64,000 nt of DNA from Pseudomonadota bacterium (lineage in GTDB: Bacteria > Pseudomonadota > Alphaproteobacteria > Rhizobiales > Xanthobacteraceae), in NCBI GenBank assembly GCA_023387735.1, contig JAEWHP010000014.1:124001-188000 (forward strand). Reading direction: 5' to 3'. Positions 8,153 to 16,411 of the stretch are shown piece by piece; within the stretch, counting starts at the first letter, position 1; the number at the start of each line of letters is the position of its first letter. Below the pieces are notes generated by a model, which saw nothing but the letters and a program-made list of their open reading frames with translations, was not told where the DNA came from and made no database searches. Both the position numbers and the translations under genes were made by a program.

Positions 8153-8418
8153 GGTGGGCAGCGGTATATCCGCCGGCGCCGGACATGCCAACCGGACATG
8201 CCAAGGCGAGCCCTGGAGCTGACAGTTAGTGGGGATAACGCACCAAAACGGCCTTCAAAATGCCAACGACCACGAACAGCGGGCGCGCGTACATCCGGCG
8301 CAGCCAAACTATTCATGGTCGTCCCAGCGCCGGAGCCTTGAAGCATCAACGTCGCCGTTAGAAGCTAGATAGGAACGCCAGACGTATTCCGCAAGAGGAG
8401 CACGGATCGGCCGGACGA

Positions 8419-8616
8419 CTAGTTTGGCACTTCCCGAATCACTGGTCCCCGGGGAGCGGGCGCGGCGGGGGCCTGCTGCACCGCTTGCGCCGGCTGAACG
8501 CTGGCCGGCTTGGCGGGCTTTCCGAACTGGCCGATCGGCCCGAAAACGATCGCAGCCACCAGCACAATCGACGCGACGATCGCTCCCAAAATACCGGCTA
8601 TCGACTGAGAATTCAT
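8419..8616 (-). CDS. small single-span membrane protein
   Basis: The 65-residue protein starts at 8616 behind GAGGGGAC. An N-terminal hydrophobic helix (IAGILGAIVASIVLVAAIVF) is followed by a Pro/Ala/Gln-rich tail ending REVPN. I do not recognise a family. The layout (short N-terminus, one helix, disordered proline-rich tail) suggests an inner-membrane anchor with a periplasmic tail. It is monocistronic and divergent from the phasin gene. Confidence 0.55.
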   Translation of the reverse strand: MNSQSIAGILGAIVASIVLVAAIVFGPIGQFGKPAKPASVQPAQAVQQAPAAPAPRGPVIREVPN

Positions 8617-8786
8617 ACCAGATTGTCCCCTCGCCTGATCGGGAACTAATATCATGGAAAAGAGTCCAGACGGAATAGCAGCCAGGGCTGCGATCGCTAC
8701 AACCGGGTACCGGCGTGGCGCTTCAAAATGTCACCACGCCAGTGCCACGCAACCGACAAGCAAGAACCGCTATTGCATCGTAAACG

Positions 8787-8802
8787 TGGCAGAGTCTTGC
8801 CA
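8787..8802. promoter_or_regulatory. inverted repeat upstream of the phasin gene
   Basis: TGGCA (8787-8791), gagtct, TGCCA (8798-8802) lies 29 bp before the phasin start. It could be an operator such as a PhaR-type site, since those are rich in TGC/GCA. It also resembles a sigma-54 -24/-12 element but with 9 rather than 10 nt between GG and GC. Function is not established. Confidence 0.3.
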
Positions 8803-8830
8803 TATGGTTTGATTGGAACAGGGGACGAGA

Positions 8831-9574
8831 ATGTCGAATACAGACGAGGGCAAACCGGCCGGGAAATCCGGACGGCGCAGCCGGAAGGGGGAAAGCAAGA
8901 AGACGGAAAGCAAGAAGGGCGAGAGCAAAAAGACGGCTGCCAGGAAGGCGCCGGCCCCGCAAGGGATCCCCGCCCCGGTCCAGGTGCAAAGCCCGGAACA
9001 GGATCAGCCGCTGCAGCCCCAGCCGGTTCACGCCGAGAGCCCGAAGGTGGACGAGCCGCCGCCGGCCATTGAAGAGCCGGTTGTTGCCGAACCAGTTGTT
9101 GCAGTCGCCGCGGAGCCCGAGCCCCCGCCTGCAGCCGCACCCTCGCCCGCCAAACCGGCAACGATCGAACCTGCGAAAGTCGATCCTGCGAAAGTCGAAG
9201 CCGCAACACCTGCAACGGTCGAACCTGTGGTAGTCGAACCTGCGCGCGCAGAAACTGCAATCGCCCAACCGGCAAAGTCGGAGCCTGCGACGGCTGAGCT
9301 CTCACCCGTTAGCCTGCAGACCATCGCGAACGCCTATCGCGACTACACCAGAAAGTCGTTCGAGGATTTCGGATCGTTCTTCGAGCAGCTGAGCAGCGCC
9401 CGGTCGCTGGAAAAGGCGATGTCCGTTCACAGCGAATTCGTGAAACGCGCCTACGAGACCTCCGTTGCAGAGTCGCAGAAGATCTGCGAGCTCCACAACA
9501 AGCTTGCCCGGCAGACCTTCCAGCCCCTGCAGGGCCTGGTCGGCAAGACGCGGCAGACGCGCGACAAGTCCTGA
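8831..9574 (+). CDS. phasin family protein with basic N-terminal tail
   Basis: Start at 8831 follows GGGGACGAG. The 247-residue protein has three parts: a Lys/Ser/Arg-rich tail with repeated ESKK units (about 8-40), a long Pro/Ala/Glu/Val-rich linker with repeats of the type VEPA/AKVE (about 41-158), and a C-terminal phasin domain (about 159-247) with AYRDYTRKSFEDFGSFFEQL and the amphipathic helix around KRAYETSVAESQKICELH. Phasins coat polyhydroxyalkanoate granules. The charged tail resembles the histone-like extensions of some phasins (PhaF) that tether granules to DNA, although there it is C-terminal. No pha synthesis gene is adjacent. Confidence 0.82.
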   Translation: MSNTDEGKPAGKSGRRSRKGESKKTESKKGESKKTAARKAPAPQGIPAPVQVQSPEQDQPLQPQPVHAESPKVDEPPPAIEEPVVAEPVVAVAAEPEPPPAAAPSPAKPATIEPAKVDPAKVEAATPATVEPVVVEPARAETAIAQPAKSEPATAELSPVSLQTIANAYRDYTRKSFEDFGSFFEQLSSARSLEKAMSVHSEFVKRAYETSVAESQKICELHNKLARQTFQPLQGLVGKTRQTRDKS

Positions 9575-9634
9575 GGCTTCGTTCCGCGCTGTACTCAGTA
9601 GCTGCGCGCGAGCGCACATTCGCTCCGACCGTTA

Positions 9635-11116
9635 TCAATGCGCCAACTTCTGCTGCGCGTTCGGCTTGTGGTGAGTGCCGAACCGCTCGACCATAGTCGC
9701 GCTCGCCTCGTTCAGGCCGATCACCTCAACATGCGCTCCGTGGCGGCGCAGCTTCAGAACGATATCATCGAGCGCGCCGATTGCGGTGATGTCCCAAAAA
9801 TGTGCGGCGCTCACGTCGATGCGGACGCGCTCGGGGACATCCTGGTAATCAAAGGCATCGACGAGGCTGCTAGAGGACGCAAAAAATACCTGCCCGGTTA
9901 CGAAATAGGTGATCTCCCGACCGTCCACCGACAGTTCGGTGACGATCCCGAGCAATCGGGCGACCTTTGCGGCAAAGAAGACGCCGCTGAGGACGACACC
10001 GGTGAGGACGCCCATCGAAAGGTCGCCGGTTGCCACCACAATCACCACGGTCGCCAGCATCACCACACTTGAACTAAGCGGGTGCGAGCGCAGATTGGTG
10101 ACCGACGACCAGTTGAAGGTGCTGATCGAGACCATGATCATCACAGCCACTAACGCCGCCATCGGGATTTGCTTCACCCAATCGCCCAGAACGACAATCA
10201 GGAACAACAAAAATGCACCTGCAAAGAATGTTGAAAGTCTCGTCCGGGCACCGGCGGAGACGTTGATTACCGATTGGCCTATCATCGCACATCCGCCCAT
10301 CCCGCCCAGGAAACCCGTGACGAAATTGGCGACGCCCTGGCCGATGCATTCCCGGTTCTTGTTGCTGCCGGTGTCGGTCATATCATCCACGATTGAAGCG
10401 GTTAGCAGGCTTTCCAGCAGCCCAACTGCAGCCATCGTCAACGAATACGGCAGGATAATCCTCAGCGTTTCCAGACTGAACGGGACTTGAGGCATCGCGA
10501 AGAAAGGAAGAGTTGACGGCAGTTCACCCATGTCGCCGACCGTTCGCAGCTTGATCCCGGAATAGATCGTGAAGCCGGTTAGAACCACGATGCTCACAAG
10601 CGCCGACGGCACCCGCCTGGTGACGTACGGGAAGAGGTAGATAATAGCGAGGCCGGCAGCGACCATCGCGTAGGTAACCCAACCGACGTCCACCAGTTGC
10701 GGCAACTGGGCAAGAAATATCAGTATGGCAAGGGCATTGACGAAGCCCGTCATCACCGAGCGGGATACGAACTTCATCAGCAGACCGAGGCGCAATGCTC
10801 CGGCTGCGATTTGGATCAACCCCATAAGAACGGTGGCTGCGAACAGGTATTGCAGGCCATGGTCTCGGACCAGCATGATCATGAGCACGGCAGTGGATGC
10901 CGTTGCCGCCGAGATCATGGCGGGTCGGCCACCTACGATAGCCGTGACGCAAGCGATCGAGAAGGAAGCATAGAGGCCCACCTTGGGATCAACCCCAGCA
11001 ACAATGGAGAAGCCGATTGCCTCCGGAATGAGGGCCAGCGCGACGAGGACGCCCGACAGGAGTTCGTTTGGGATATTCGACAGCCACTCGCGGCGGAACG
11101 TTTGGAAGAACCTCAT
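9635..11116 (-). CDS. SulP family anion transporter with STAS domain
   Basis: The 493-residue protein has the SulP (SLC26) layout: about 12-14 membrane helices, starting LLSGVLVALALIPEAIGFSI and GLYASFSIACVTAIVGGRPA, then a C-terminal STAS domain at about residues 400-485. SulP proteins move sulfate, bicarbonate or other anions. The substrate is not clear here and no carbonic anhydrase or cys gene is next to it. Codon use appears less GC-biased at third positions than in neighbours, which might mean later acquisition. It converges with the phasin gene. The ribosome binding site is weak. Confidence 0.87.
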   Translation of the reverse strand: MRFFQTFRREWLSNIPNELLSGVLVALALIPEAIGFSIVAGVDPKVGLYASFSIACVTAIVGGRPAMISAATASTAVLMIMLVRDHGLQYLFAATVLMGLIQIAAGALRLGLLMKFVSRSVMTGFVNALAILIFLAQLPQLVDVGWVTYAMVAAGLAIIYLFPYVTRRVPSALVSIVVLTGFTIYSGIKLRTVGDMGELPSTLPFFAMPQVPFSLETLRIILPYSLTMAAVGLLESLLTASIVDDMTDTGSNKNRECIGQGVANFVTGFLGGMGGCAMIGQSVINVSAGARTRLSTFFAGAFLLFLIVVLGDWVKQIPMAALVAVMIMVSISTFNWSSVTNLRSHPLSSSVVMLATVVIVVATGDLSMGVLTGVVLSGVFFAAKVARLLGIVTELSVDGREITYFVTGQVFFASSSSLVDAFDYQDVPERVRIDVSAAHFWDITAIGALDDIVLKLRRHGAHVEVIGLNEASATMVERFGTHHKPNAQQKLAH

Positions 11117-11510
11117 TCTTTAGAACCAATATGACAAGCGAGGCGACGGGCTGCGCCCGTTCGACCTTGAAATAGGTAGATCGCTACTCGCTGAGGGTTT
11201 CCGGGGGATAGGCGCCCGGCCGAGCCACCCGACCAAATCGGGTCCGACGAAGAATCAACAATGCCTTCGCTGCGTCGCAACATCAAGAGAGAATCTTTCG
11301 AAGACTTTACGGTCCGGCAACGCAGCTTCTTGATGCAAGCAGCGCGCCAATGCAGCAGCTGCCCTCGGCCGAAGGAGCCCTATCTAGTGGACGATCAAGG
11401 CCACCTCGCGTTTTCCGAAAGCTGTCGCCCGCTGCGAGACGAACTGGTCAGTCAGGACCGATCTGGTTTAACATCTGCGAGCCCTTTAGTCCTTTCCGAC
11501 GAGCCTTCCC
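11117..11510. other. intergenic region upstream of SulP and DUF72 genes
   Basis: This 394-bp stretch has lower GC than its surroundings and no recognised gene. An open frame begins at 11261 (MPSLRRNIKRESFEDF) and has a CSSC motif, but it runs on into the wrong frame of the DUF72 gene and I do not support it. The region should hold promoters for the divergent SulP and DUF72 genes. GGGCTGCGCCC at 11150-11160 is a short dyad. Confidence 0.4.
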
Positions 11511-12335
11511 GTGAGCAAGCCTGCAAAATCAGCCGCCAGGAGTGGCGGCCATATCTATATCGGCATCGGCGGCTGGACCTTCGAGCCGTGGCGCGGGGTG
11601 TTCTATCCGGAGAAACTCGCGCAGGCGAAGGAACTGTCTTACGCCGCCTCGAAGCTGACCTCGATCGAGATCAACGGAACCTATTACGGCTCGCAGAAGC
11701 CGGAGAGTTTTCGCAAATGGGCGCGCGAGGTGCCCGATGGTTTCGTGTTCTCGTTGAAGGGGCCGCGCTTCGCCACCAACCGCCGGGTGCTGGCGGAGGC
11801 CGGCGATTCCGTGAAGCGATTTTATGATTCCGGCGTGCTCGAACTCGGCGACCGGCTCGGCCCGGTGCTGTGGCAATTCGCGCCGACCAAGAAGTTCGAC
11901 GAGGCCGATTTCGGAAAATTCCTCGAACTGCTGCCGCGCAAGCTCGAAGGACGCGCGCTGCGTCACGTGGTCGAGGTGCGGCACGACAGTTTTTGCGTGC
12001 CCGACTTCATCGCCCTGCTGCGGAAGTTCGAAACGCCTGTGGTGTTTGCCGAGCACGGCAAGTATCCGGCGATTGCCGACGTCGTCAGCGACTTCGTCTA
12101 TGCGCGGCTGCAGAAGGGCAATGACGAGCTCAAGACCTGCTATCCGCCGAAGCAGCTCGACGCCTGGGCAAAGCGGTTTCAGGCCTGGGCCGCGGGCGGC
12201 GAACCCGACGACCTGCCGCGCATCGATGCGACGAAGCCGAAGAAGATGCCACGCGATGTGTTCGCCTACGTCATCCACGAAGGCAAGGTGCGTGCGCCGG
12301 CCGGCGCGATGGAACTGATCGAGCGGGTGAAGTAA
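11511..12335 (+). CDS. DUF72 domain-containing protein
   Basis: A GTG at 11511 begins a 274-residue protein. The DUF72 (YecE-like) family is a TIM-barrel of unknown activity. Features seen are the opening strand YIGIGGWTFEPWRGVFYP, IEINGTYYGSQKPESFRKW, FSLKGPRFATNRR and VEVRHDSF, all at the usual places, and the length is normal for the family. The Shine-Dalgarno is poor. It converges on the Bug-type gene with a 2-bp gap. Function is unknown. Confidence 0.88.
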   Translation: MSKPAKSAARSGGHIYIGIGGWTFEPWRGVFYPEKLAQAKELSYAASKLTSIEINGTYYGSQKPESFRKWAREVPDGFVFSLKGPRFATNRRVLAEAGDSVKRFYDSGVLELGDRLGPVLWQFAPTKKFDEADFGKFLELLPRKLEGRALRHVVEVRHDSFCVPDFIALLRKFETPVVFAEHGKYPAIADVVSDFVYARLQKGNDELKTCYPPKQLDAWAKRFQAWAAGGEPDDLPRIDATKPKKMPRDVFAYVIHEGKVRAPAGAMELIERVK

Positions 12336-12337
12336 CG

Positions 12338-13309
12338 TTAGTCCAGCTTGATGCCGGCTTCGCGGATCAGCTTGGTCCAGCTCTCGTATTCGGAGGCGAC
12401 GAACGCATTGAGCTTGTCGTCCGGCAGGTCCCACACCTCGCCGCCGCTTTTCTCGAAGCGCTCCTTGAGCTCGGGCAGCGAGGCGCGGATATCCCGGCGC
12501 AGTTTTGCGATTGCCTCCGGCGGGGTTTTGGCAGGTGCGAATATTCCGAGCCAGGAATCGACATCGAGACCTGGCACGCCCGCTTCCGACATCGTCGGCA
12601 CATCGGGCGCCAGCGGGCTTCGTTTCGACGACAGCACCGCGATGCCCCTTGCCTGCCCCGACTGTACGTAAGGCAATCCCGCCGCCATCGAATCGAAGAA
12701 CAGGTCGATGCGGCCCGCGAGCAGGTCGGTGAAGGCCGGCGGCGAACCCTTGTAGGGTATCTCCTGAAACTTCACACCTGCCGCCTTCATGAACGCCGCC
12801 GCCACCAGTTGCTGACCGGTGCCGACGCCTGCAGTGGCAACCGAGATCGAACCGGGATTGGCCTTCGCGGCCGCGACGATATCCTGCAACTTCCCATGCG
12901 GCAGATCCTTGCGGCCGACCATCACGTAACCGAACTTGTAGATCAGGGCGACCGGCACAAAGTCCTTCAGAGGATCGTAGCCGAGTTTCGAATACAGCGC
13001 CGAATTGAAAGCCATGTTGGAGAGCCCGCCGACGACCAGCGTATAGCCGTCCGGCTCGCTCTGGCTTGCAGCCTGCGTGCCGACGACAGTGCCGGCGCCC
13101 GGCTTGTTCTCGACGACAAAGGCCTGCCCCATCCGCTTCGACAAGGCGTCCGCCAATTGCCGGCCGACCAGATCGTAACTGCCTCCGGGACCGATCGGGA
13201 CGATGATCTTCACCGGCCGGTCGGGGTAGCCGGTCTGTGCCTGCGCATCGCCGAGGCCACAAAAGCAAAGCGCGAGCAGCCATGCGAACGAGCGACCAAA
13301 TCGGATCAT
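12338..13309 (-). CDS. Bug/TctC family tripartite transporter binding protein
   Basis: The 323-residue protein has a signal peptide (LLALCFCGLGDAQAQ) and the Bug (Bordetella uptake gene) fold: YPDRPVKIIVPIGPGGSYD, VVENKPGAGTVVGTQAA, and VPTMSEAGVPGLDVDSWLG near the C-terminus. These periplasmic proteins bind small carboxylates and other metabolites and often work with TctAB membrane subunits. No tctAB genes are adjacent, as is common for the large Bug families in this group, so it is an orphan receptor and its ligand is unknown. Confidence 0.9.
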   Translation of the reverse strand: MIRFGRSFAWLLALCFCGLGDAQAQTGYPDRPVKIIVPIGPGGSYDLVGRQLADALSKRMGQAFVVENKPGAGTVVGTQAASQSEPDGYTLVVGGLSNMAFNSALYSKLGYDPLKDFVPVALIYKFGYVMVGRKDLPHGKLQDIVAAAKANPGSISVATAGVGTGQQLVAAAFMKAAGVKFQEIPYKGSPPAFTDLLAGRIDLFFDSMAAGLPYVQSGQARGIAVLSSKRSPLAPDVPTMSEAGVPGLDVDSWLGIFAPAKTPPEAIAKLRRDIRASLPELKERFEKSGGEVWDLPDDKLNAFVASEYESWTKLIREAGIKLD

Positions 13310-13463
13310 TGCTGTTTCCCCCTGAGGCTGTATTAGCCACTGAAGCCATTAGCTGGCTCTTTTCCGCGACTATGCGGCATGCGGCCCGCGGCGGCAACGG
13401 CGGTGTGGCAATCAGTACGGCGCTGACGTAGCCTTTCCGCTCGGCAAAAGGTCTGGACTCCGG

Positions 13464-13925
13464 ATGGCCCGCAAGAAACGCCTCTTCACCATCGGTTACG
13501 AGCAGACGCCCTCCAAAGCGGTGCTCGACGAACTGGAAAGCGCCGGCGTCAAGCTGCTGGTGGACGTGCGTGCGGTCGCCTCCTCGCGGCGGCCCGGTTT
13601 TTCCAAGAACCAGCTTGCGGCCGGCCTCGACGAGCGCGGCATCGCCTATCTGCACCTCAAGGGACTGGGCACGCCGAAGAGCGGCCGCGAGGCGGCGCGC
13701 AGCGGCAAACTTGGCCTGCTGCACAGGATCTATTCGGCGCACCTGAAGACCGCGCAGGCTCGAGAAGAACTCGACGAGCTATCGGCACTGGTAAAGAAAT
13801 CCGGCCCAGTGTGCATTCTCTGCTACGAGCGCGACCACGCTCATTGCCACCGGCAATGGATCGCCGAGATCATCGAGGAGCGCGATGGCGTGAAGGTGGA
13901 GAATTTGGTGGCACCGCAGGTGTAG
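13464..13925 (+). CDS. DUF488 family protein
   Basis: The 153-residue protein starts at an ATG (MARKKRLFTIGYEQTP). DUF488 markers are FTIGYEQ, LLVDVRAVASSRRPGFSK, YLHLKGLGTP and the C-terminal ILCYERDHAHCHR, whose Cys/His cluster is invariant in the family. The biochemical role is unknown. It stands alone and is followed 2 bp after its stop by a palindromic element that could act as its transcription end. Confidence 0.88.
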   Translation: MARKKRLFTIGYEQTPSKAVLDELESAGVKLLVDVRAVASSRRPGFSKNQLAAGLDERGIAYLHLKGLGTPKSGREAARSGKLGLLHRIYSAHLKTAQAREELDELSALVKKSGPVCILCYERDHAHCHRQWIAEIIEERDGVKVENLVAPQV

Positions 13926-13927
13926 CC

Positions 13928-14031
13928 GTCATTCCTGGGCGCGCAAAGCGCGAGCCCGGAATCCATCTGACCACCGCGCAAATGGCAACATGGATTCCGG
14001 TTTCGCGCCAAGTGGCGCGCCCCGGAATGAC
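13928..14031. repeat. palindromic element, spaced type
   Basis: Left half GTCATTCCTGGGCGCGC ... GAGCCCGGAATCCATC, a short spacer (tgaccaccgcgcaaatggcaac), then right half ATGGATTCCGG ... GCGCGCCCCGGAATGAC. It lies between DUF488 and PhzF genes that converge on it. This is the same architecture as 941-1335 but with a ~22-bp spacer in place of a gene. Confidence 0.8.
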
Positions 14032-14053
14032 GCAAGGTTCATCCCTCCAAGGT

Positions 14054-14968
14054 TCACCCCTCGCTTGCCAGCCGGAACGTTCCTTCCATTATCTTCACCG
14101 AGCCACCGCCGACATGGATGGACTCGATCGCGCCGTTCTTCTTGCGCACCCGCGTCAGCAGCAGGCTCGGCCGGCCCATGTCGACGCCCTGTCCGATCTT
14201 CAGTGTCAGTTCGCCATCCCTGGTGGCGTCCAGATCGGCGAGCAGCGCTGCTGCCGCCGCCGTTGCGCTGCCGGTTGCGGGATCCTCGGACAGGCCGCTG
14301 GCGCCCGGGTGGAACATTCGCGCCTGCAGATCGCACGGCCTTTCGTCCGCCGGAACGTCCCTCGTGTAGAGATAGACTGCGTCGCTGCCGTCGCACGGAA
14401 ATGTTCGTTCGAATGCCGCCGCGTCCGGCTTCGCCCGTCGCAGCGCGTCGCGCGAGGCGAGTTCGACCGCGATGAACGACAGCCCTACCGAGATCACCTG
14501 CGGCGGGTGCCGCTCGGTTCGTACATCGCTCGCGGGGAGCGAAAGCAGCGCCGCCGCCTGTTCGGTGCTCACTTGCGACATTCTCTTCAGAGGTTGCGGC
14601 GCGGTGAATTCGGTGCTGACGACCCTGCCCTGCCCGGTCACGATCTCGACCGGCACGAGCCCCGCCTGTTCTTCAAACAACAGCCGCACCGGTGGTTTTG
14701 CCGCGAGCGTCGCCAGCACGAAGGCGGTCCCGACATTGGGATGGCCCGCAAACGGTATCTCCCGGTTCACGGTGAAGATGCGCACCTGCGCATCGTTCGC
14801 CTTGTCGGCCGGCGGCAATACGAAGGTCGTCTCCGAATAATTGAACTCTCGGGCGATGGCCTGCATCTGTGCCGTCGAGAGCCCGCCGGCATCGAGCACC
14901 ACGCCGAGCGGATTGCCGCCAAAGGCACGGTCGGTGAAAACGTCCACGGTGACATAGCGACGCTGCAT
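14054..14968 (-). CDS. PhzF family isomerase-like protein
   Basis: The 304-residue protein has the PhzF fold pattern: YVTVDVFTDRAFGGNPLGVV at the N-terminus, NYSETTFVLPP with the catalytic Glu at about E47, IPFAGHPNVGTAFVL, and GLSEDPATGSATAAAAALL in the second half. The family includes the phenazine enzyme PhzF and many metabolite isomerases or epimerases. There is no phenazine cluster here, so the substrate is unknown. It lies 12 bp downstream of the membrane cyclase gene and is probably co-transcribed with it. Confidence 0.9.
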   Translation of the reverse strand: MQRRYVTVDVFTDRAFGGNPLGVVLDAGGLSTAQMQAIAREFNYSETTFVLPPADKANDAQVRIFTVNREIPFAGHPNVGTAFVLATLAAKPPVRLLFEEQAGLVPVEIVTGQGRVVSTEFTAPQPLKRMSQVSTEQAAALLSLPASDVRTERHPPQVISVGLSFIAVELASRDALRRAKPDAAAFERTFPCDGSDAVYLYTRDVPADERPCDLQARMFHPGASGLSEDPATGSATAAAAALLADLDATRDGELTLKIGQGVDMGRPSLLLTRVRKKNGAIESIHVGGGSVKIMEGTFRLASEG

Positions 14969-14980
14969 TTCGATACTCCT

Positions 14981-16294
14981 CTATCCCAACCGACAAACCG
15001 CCATCGGCTGCTCATAGCCCCTGATCTCGACCTCGCCGAGCGAAACGGCATCGCCGCCTGCCTCGCCCAGCGCATCGCGAACCGCCGCCGAAATCAGGAA
15101 CTGCGAATTGAAATCCTTGTTGAGCGCCTCGAGCCGCGAGGCGAAGTTCACGGTGTCGCCGATCACGGTGTATTCCTTGCGCCGCGGCGAACCGATGCTG
15201 CCGGCCACCACCTCGCCGAGGTGAATGCCGATACCGATACGCAGCGGCCAGCTCGTCGCCTCGTTGATCCGTGCATTCGCTTCCAGCATTTCGCGCGCCG
15301 CGGCGACCGCCCGGTGCGCCGGATCGGGTGCTTCGAGCGGCGCGCCGAACAATGCCAGAAATCCGTCGCCGAGAAACTTGTTCACGATACCGCCGTGACG
15401 ATCGAGGATGTCGACCAGGATGGCAAAGGCGCCGTCGAGCCGGTCCACCACCTCTTGCGGCGAGCGGTTGCGCGCGCCGGCGGTGAAACTGCGAAAGTCG
15501 ACGAACATGACGGCGACGCGGCGAATATCGCTGTCGGTCCGGGTGCCCTCGGCCATCAGGCGCTCGACTACCTGCGGCGAGACGTGCTGGCCGAACAAAT
15601 TGGTGATGCGGTCACGCGCGGTCGCCGCCATGATGCTCGCCTCGAATTGCCGCCGGAGCTGATGACCAACCGCGCCCGCGAGCACACCGCAGACCAGCAC
15701 GATCAGGCTGCGTGCGGCGTGGTAGAACACGACGGGCTCAGCGTCGGCGCCCGTGTCCGAATGATAGAACATCGCCATGCAGAACAGCTGCACGGCGGCA
15801 ACCGCGCCGGTGAAGGTGGAGAGCCAGAAGTCCAGCCGCAGCGTCGACAGGATGATGAAGATGAAATAGATCATCGGCGCCACGAAGCCGAGCGCAGCCA
15901 CCGATCCCATGCTGTCGATGTGCACGGCCAGCGCTACCGTCGGCATCGAGGTTTCGATCAGCGCGCCGATGTAGCGCCGGTACCACGGCAGGTCGAGCCC
16001 CCGCCGCATATGGCGCTGGATGGCGCCGTGCACCCACCATTCGAACAGGACCAGCGGCACGATGATCGAATAGAGATAAAGCGGCGTGAAGTCGCGACGC
16101 CAGACCTTATTCACCACGTCCGGTGCGAAGAAGTAGACGATCCCCACGGCGGCCCCCAGCAAAACAGCCGTGGCTATCAGCACCTTGATACGCAGCAGGT
16201 CGGTCGCCATCACCTGCTGCGTCAGCGCGCGCTGGAAGTCGTCCGGCACCGGTGCGTCCTGCTCTCTGCTCTTGTCGCCCAGCCATCCGAACAT
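14981..16294 (-). CDS. membrane class III adenylate/guanylate cyclase
   Basis: The 437-residue protein has six membrane helices between about residues 35 and 210 (for example VLIATAVLLGAAVGIVYFF and SLIVLVCGVLAGAVG), a short linker with LFGQHVSPQVVERLM (the usual lead-in to cyclase domains), and a C-terminal cyclase domain (about 255-437). D266 (VMFVDFRSF) and D310 (KFLGDGFLALFG) are the metal ligands. EYTVIGDTVNFASRLEALN is the conserved late motif. It is the second class III cyclase in the window and has no CHASE2 domain. PhzF follows by 12 bp. Confidence 0.9.
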   Translation of the reverse strand: MFGWLGDKSREQDAPVPDDFQRALTQQVMATDLLRIKVLIATAVLLGAAVGIVYFFAPDVVNKVWRRDFTPLYLYSIIVPLVLFEWWVHGAIQRHMRRGLDLPWYRRYIGALIETSMPTVALAVHIDSMGSVAALGFVAPMIYFIFIILSTLRLDFWLSTFTGAVAAVQLFCMAMFYHSDTGADAEPVVFYHAARSLIVLVCGVLAGAVGHQLRRQFEASIMAATARDRITNLFGQHVSPQVVERLMAEGTRTDSDIRRVAVMFVDFRSFTAGARNRSPQEVVDRLDGAFAILVDILDRHGGIVNKFLGDGFLALFGAPLEAPDPAHRAVAAAREMLEANARINEATSWPLRIGIGIHLGEVVAGSIGSPRRKEYTVIGDTVNFASRLEALNKDFNSQFLISAAVRDALGEAGGDAVSLGEVEIRGYEQPMAVCRLG

Positions 16295-16315
16295 TGGTTC
16301 CTCTTGTCATTCCGG

Positions 16316-16385
16316 GGCACGCGTAAGCGTGAACCCGGAATCTCGAGATTCCGGGTTCGACGCTAGCGCGTCGCCCCGGAATGAC
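16316..16385. repeat. palindromic element, fused type
   Basis: GTCATTCCGGGGCACGCGTAAGCGTGAACCCGGAAT joins directly through CTCGAG to its inverted partner, ending CGCCCCGGAATGAC. There is no spacer. It lies between the cyclase start and the end of the ABC permease gene. Confidence 0.85.
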
Positions 16386-16411
16386 GCTGATAGAATGGTG
16401 AACTATATGCC

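Noticed and set aside
8787..8802. sigma-54 promoter for the phasin gene
   Set aside because: GG and GC are 9 nt apart, one short of the usual 10, and the site is equally well read as a dyad.
11261..11827. 188-codon open frame upstream of and overlapping the DUF72 gene
   Set aside because: Only the first ~83 codons are outside the DUF72 gene; the rest is the wrong frame of it. No ribosome binding site and no recognisable domain.
13811..16366. 851-codon open frame antisense to the PhzF and cyclase genes
   Set aside because: The opposite strand carries complete, recognisable proteins; this frame has only basic, low-complexity composition.
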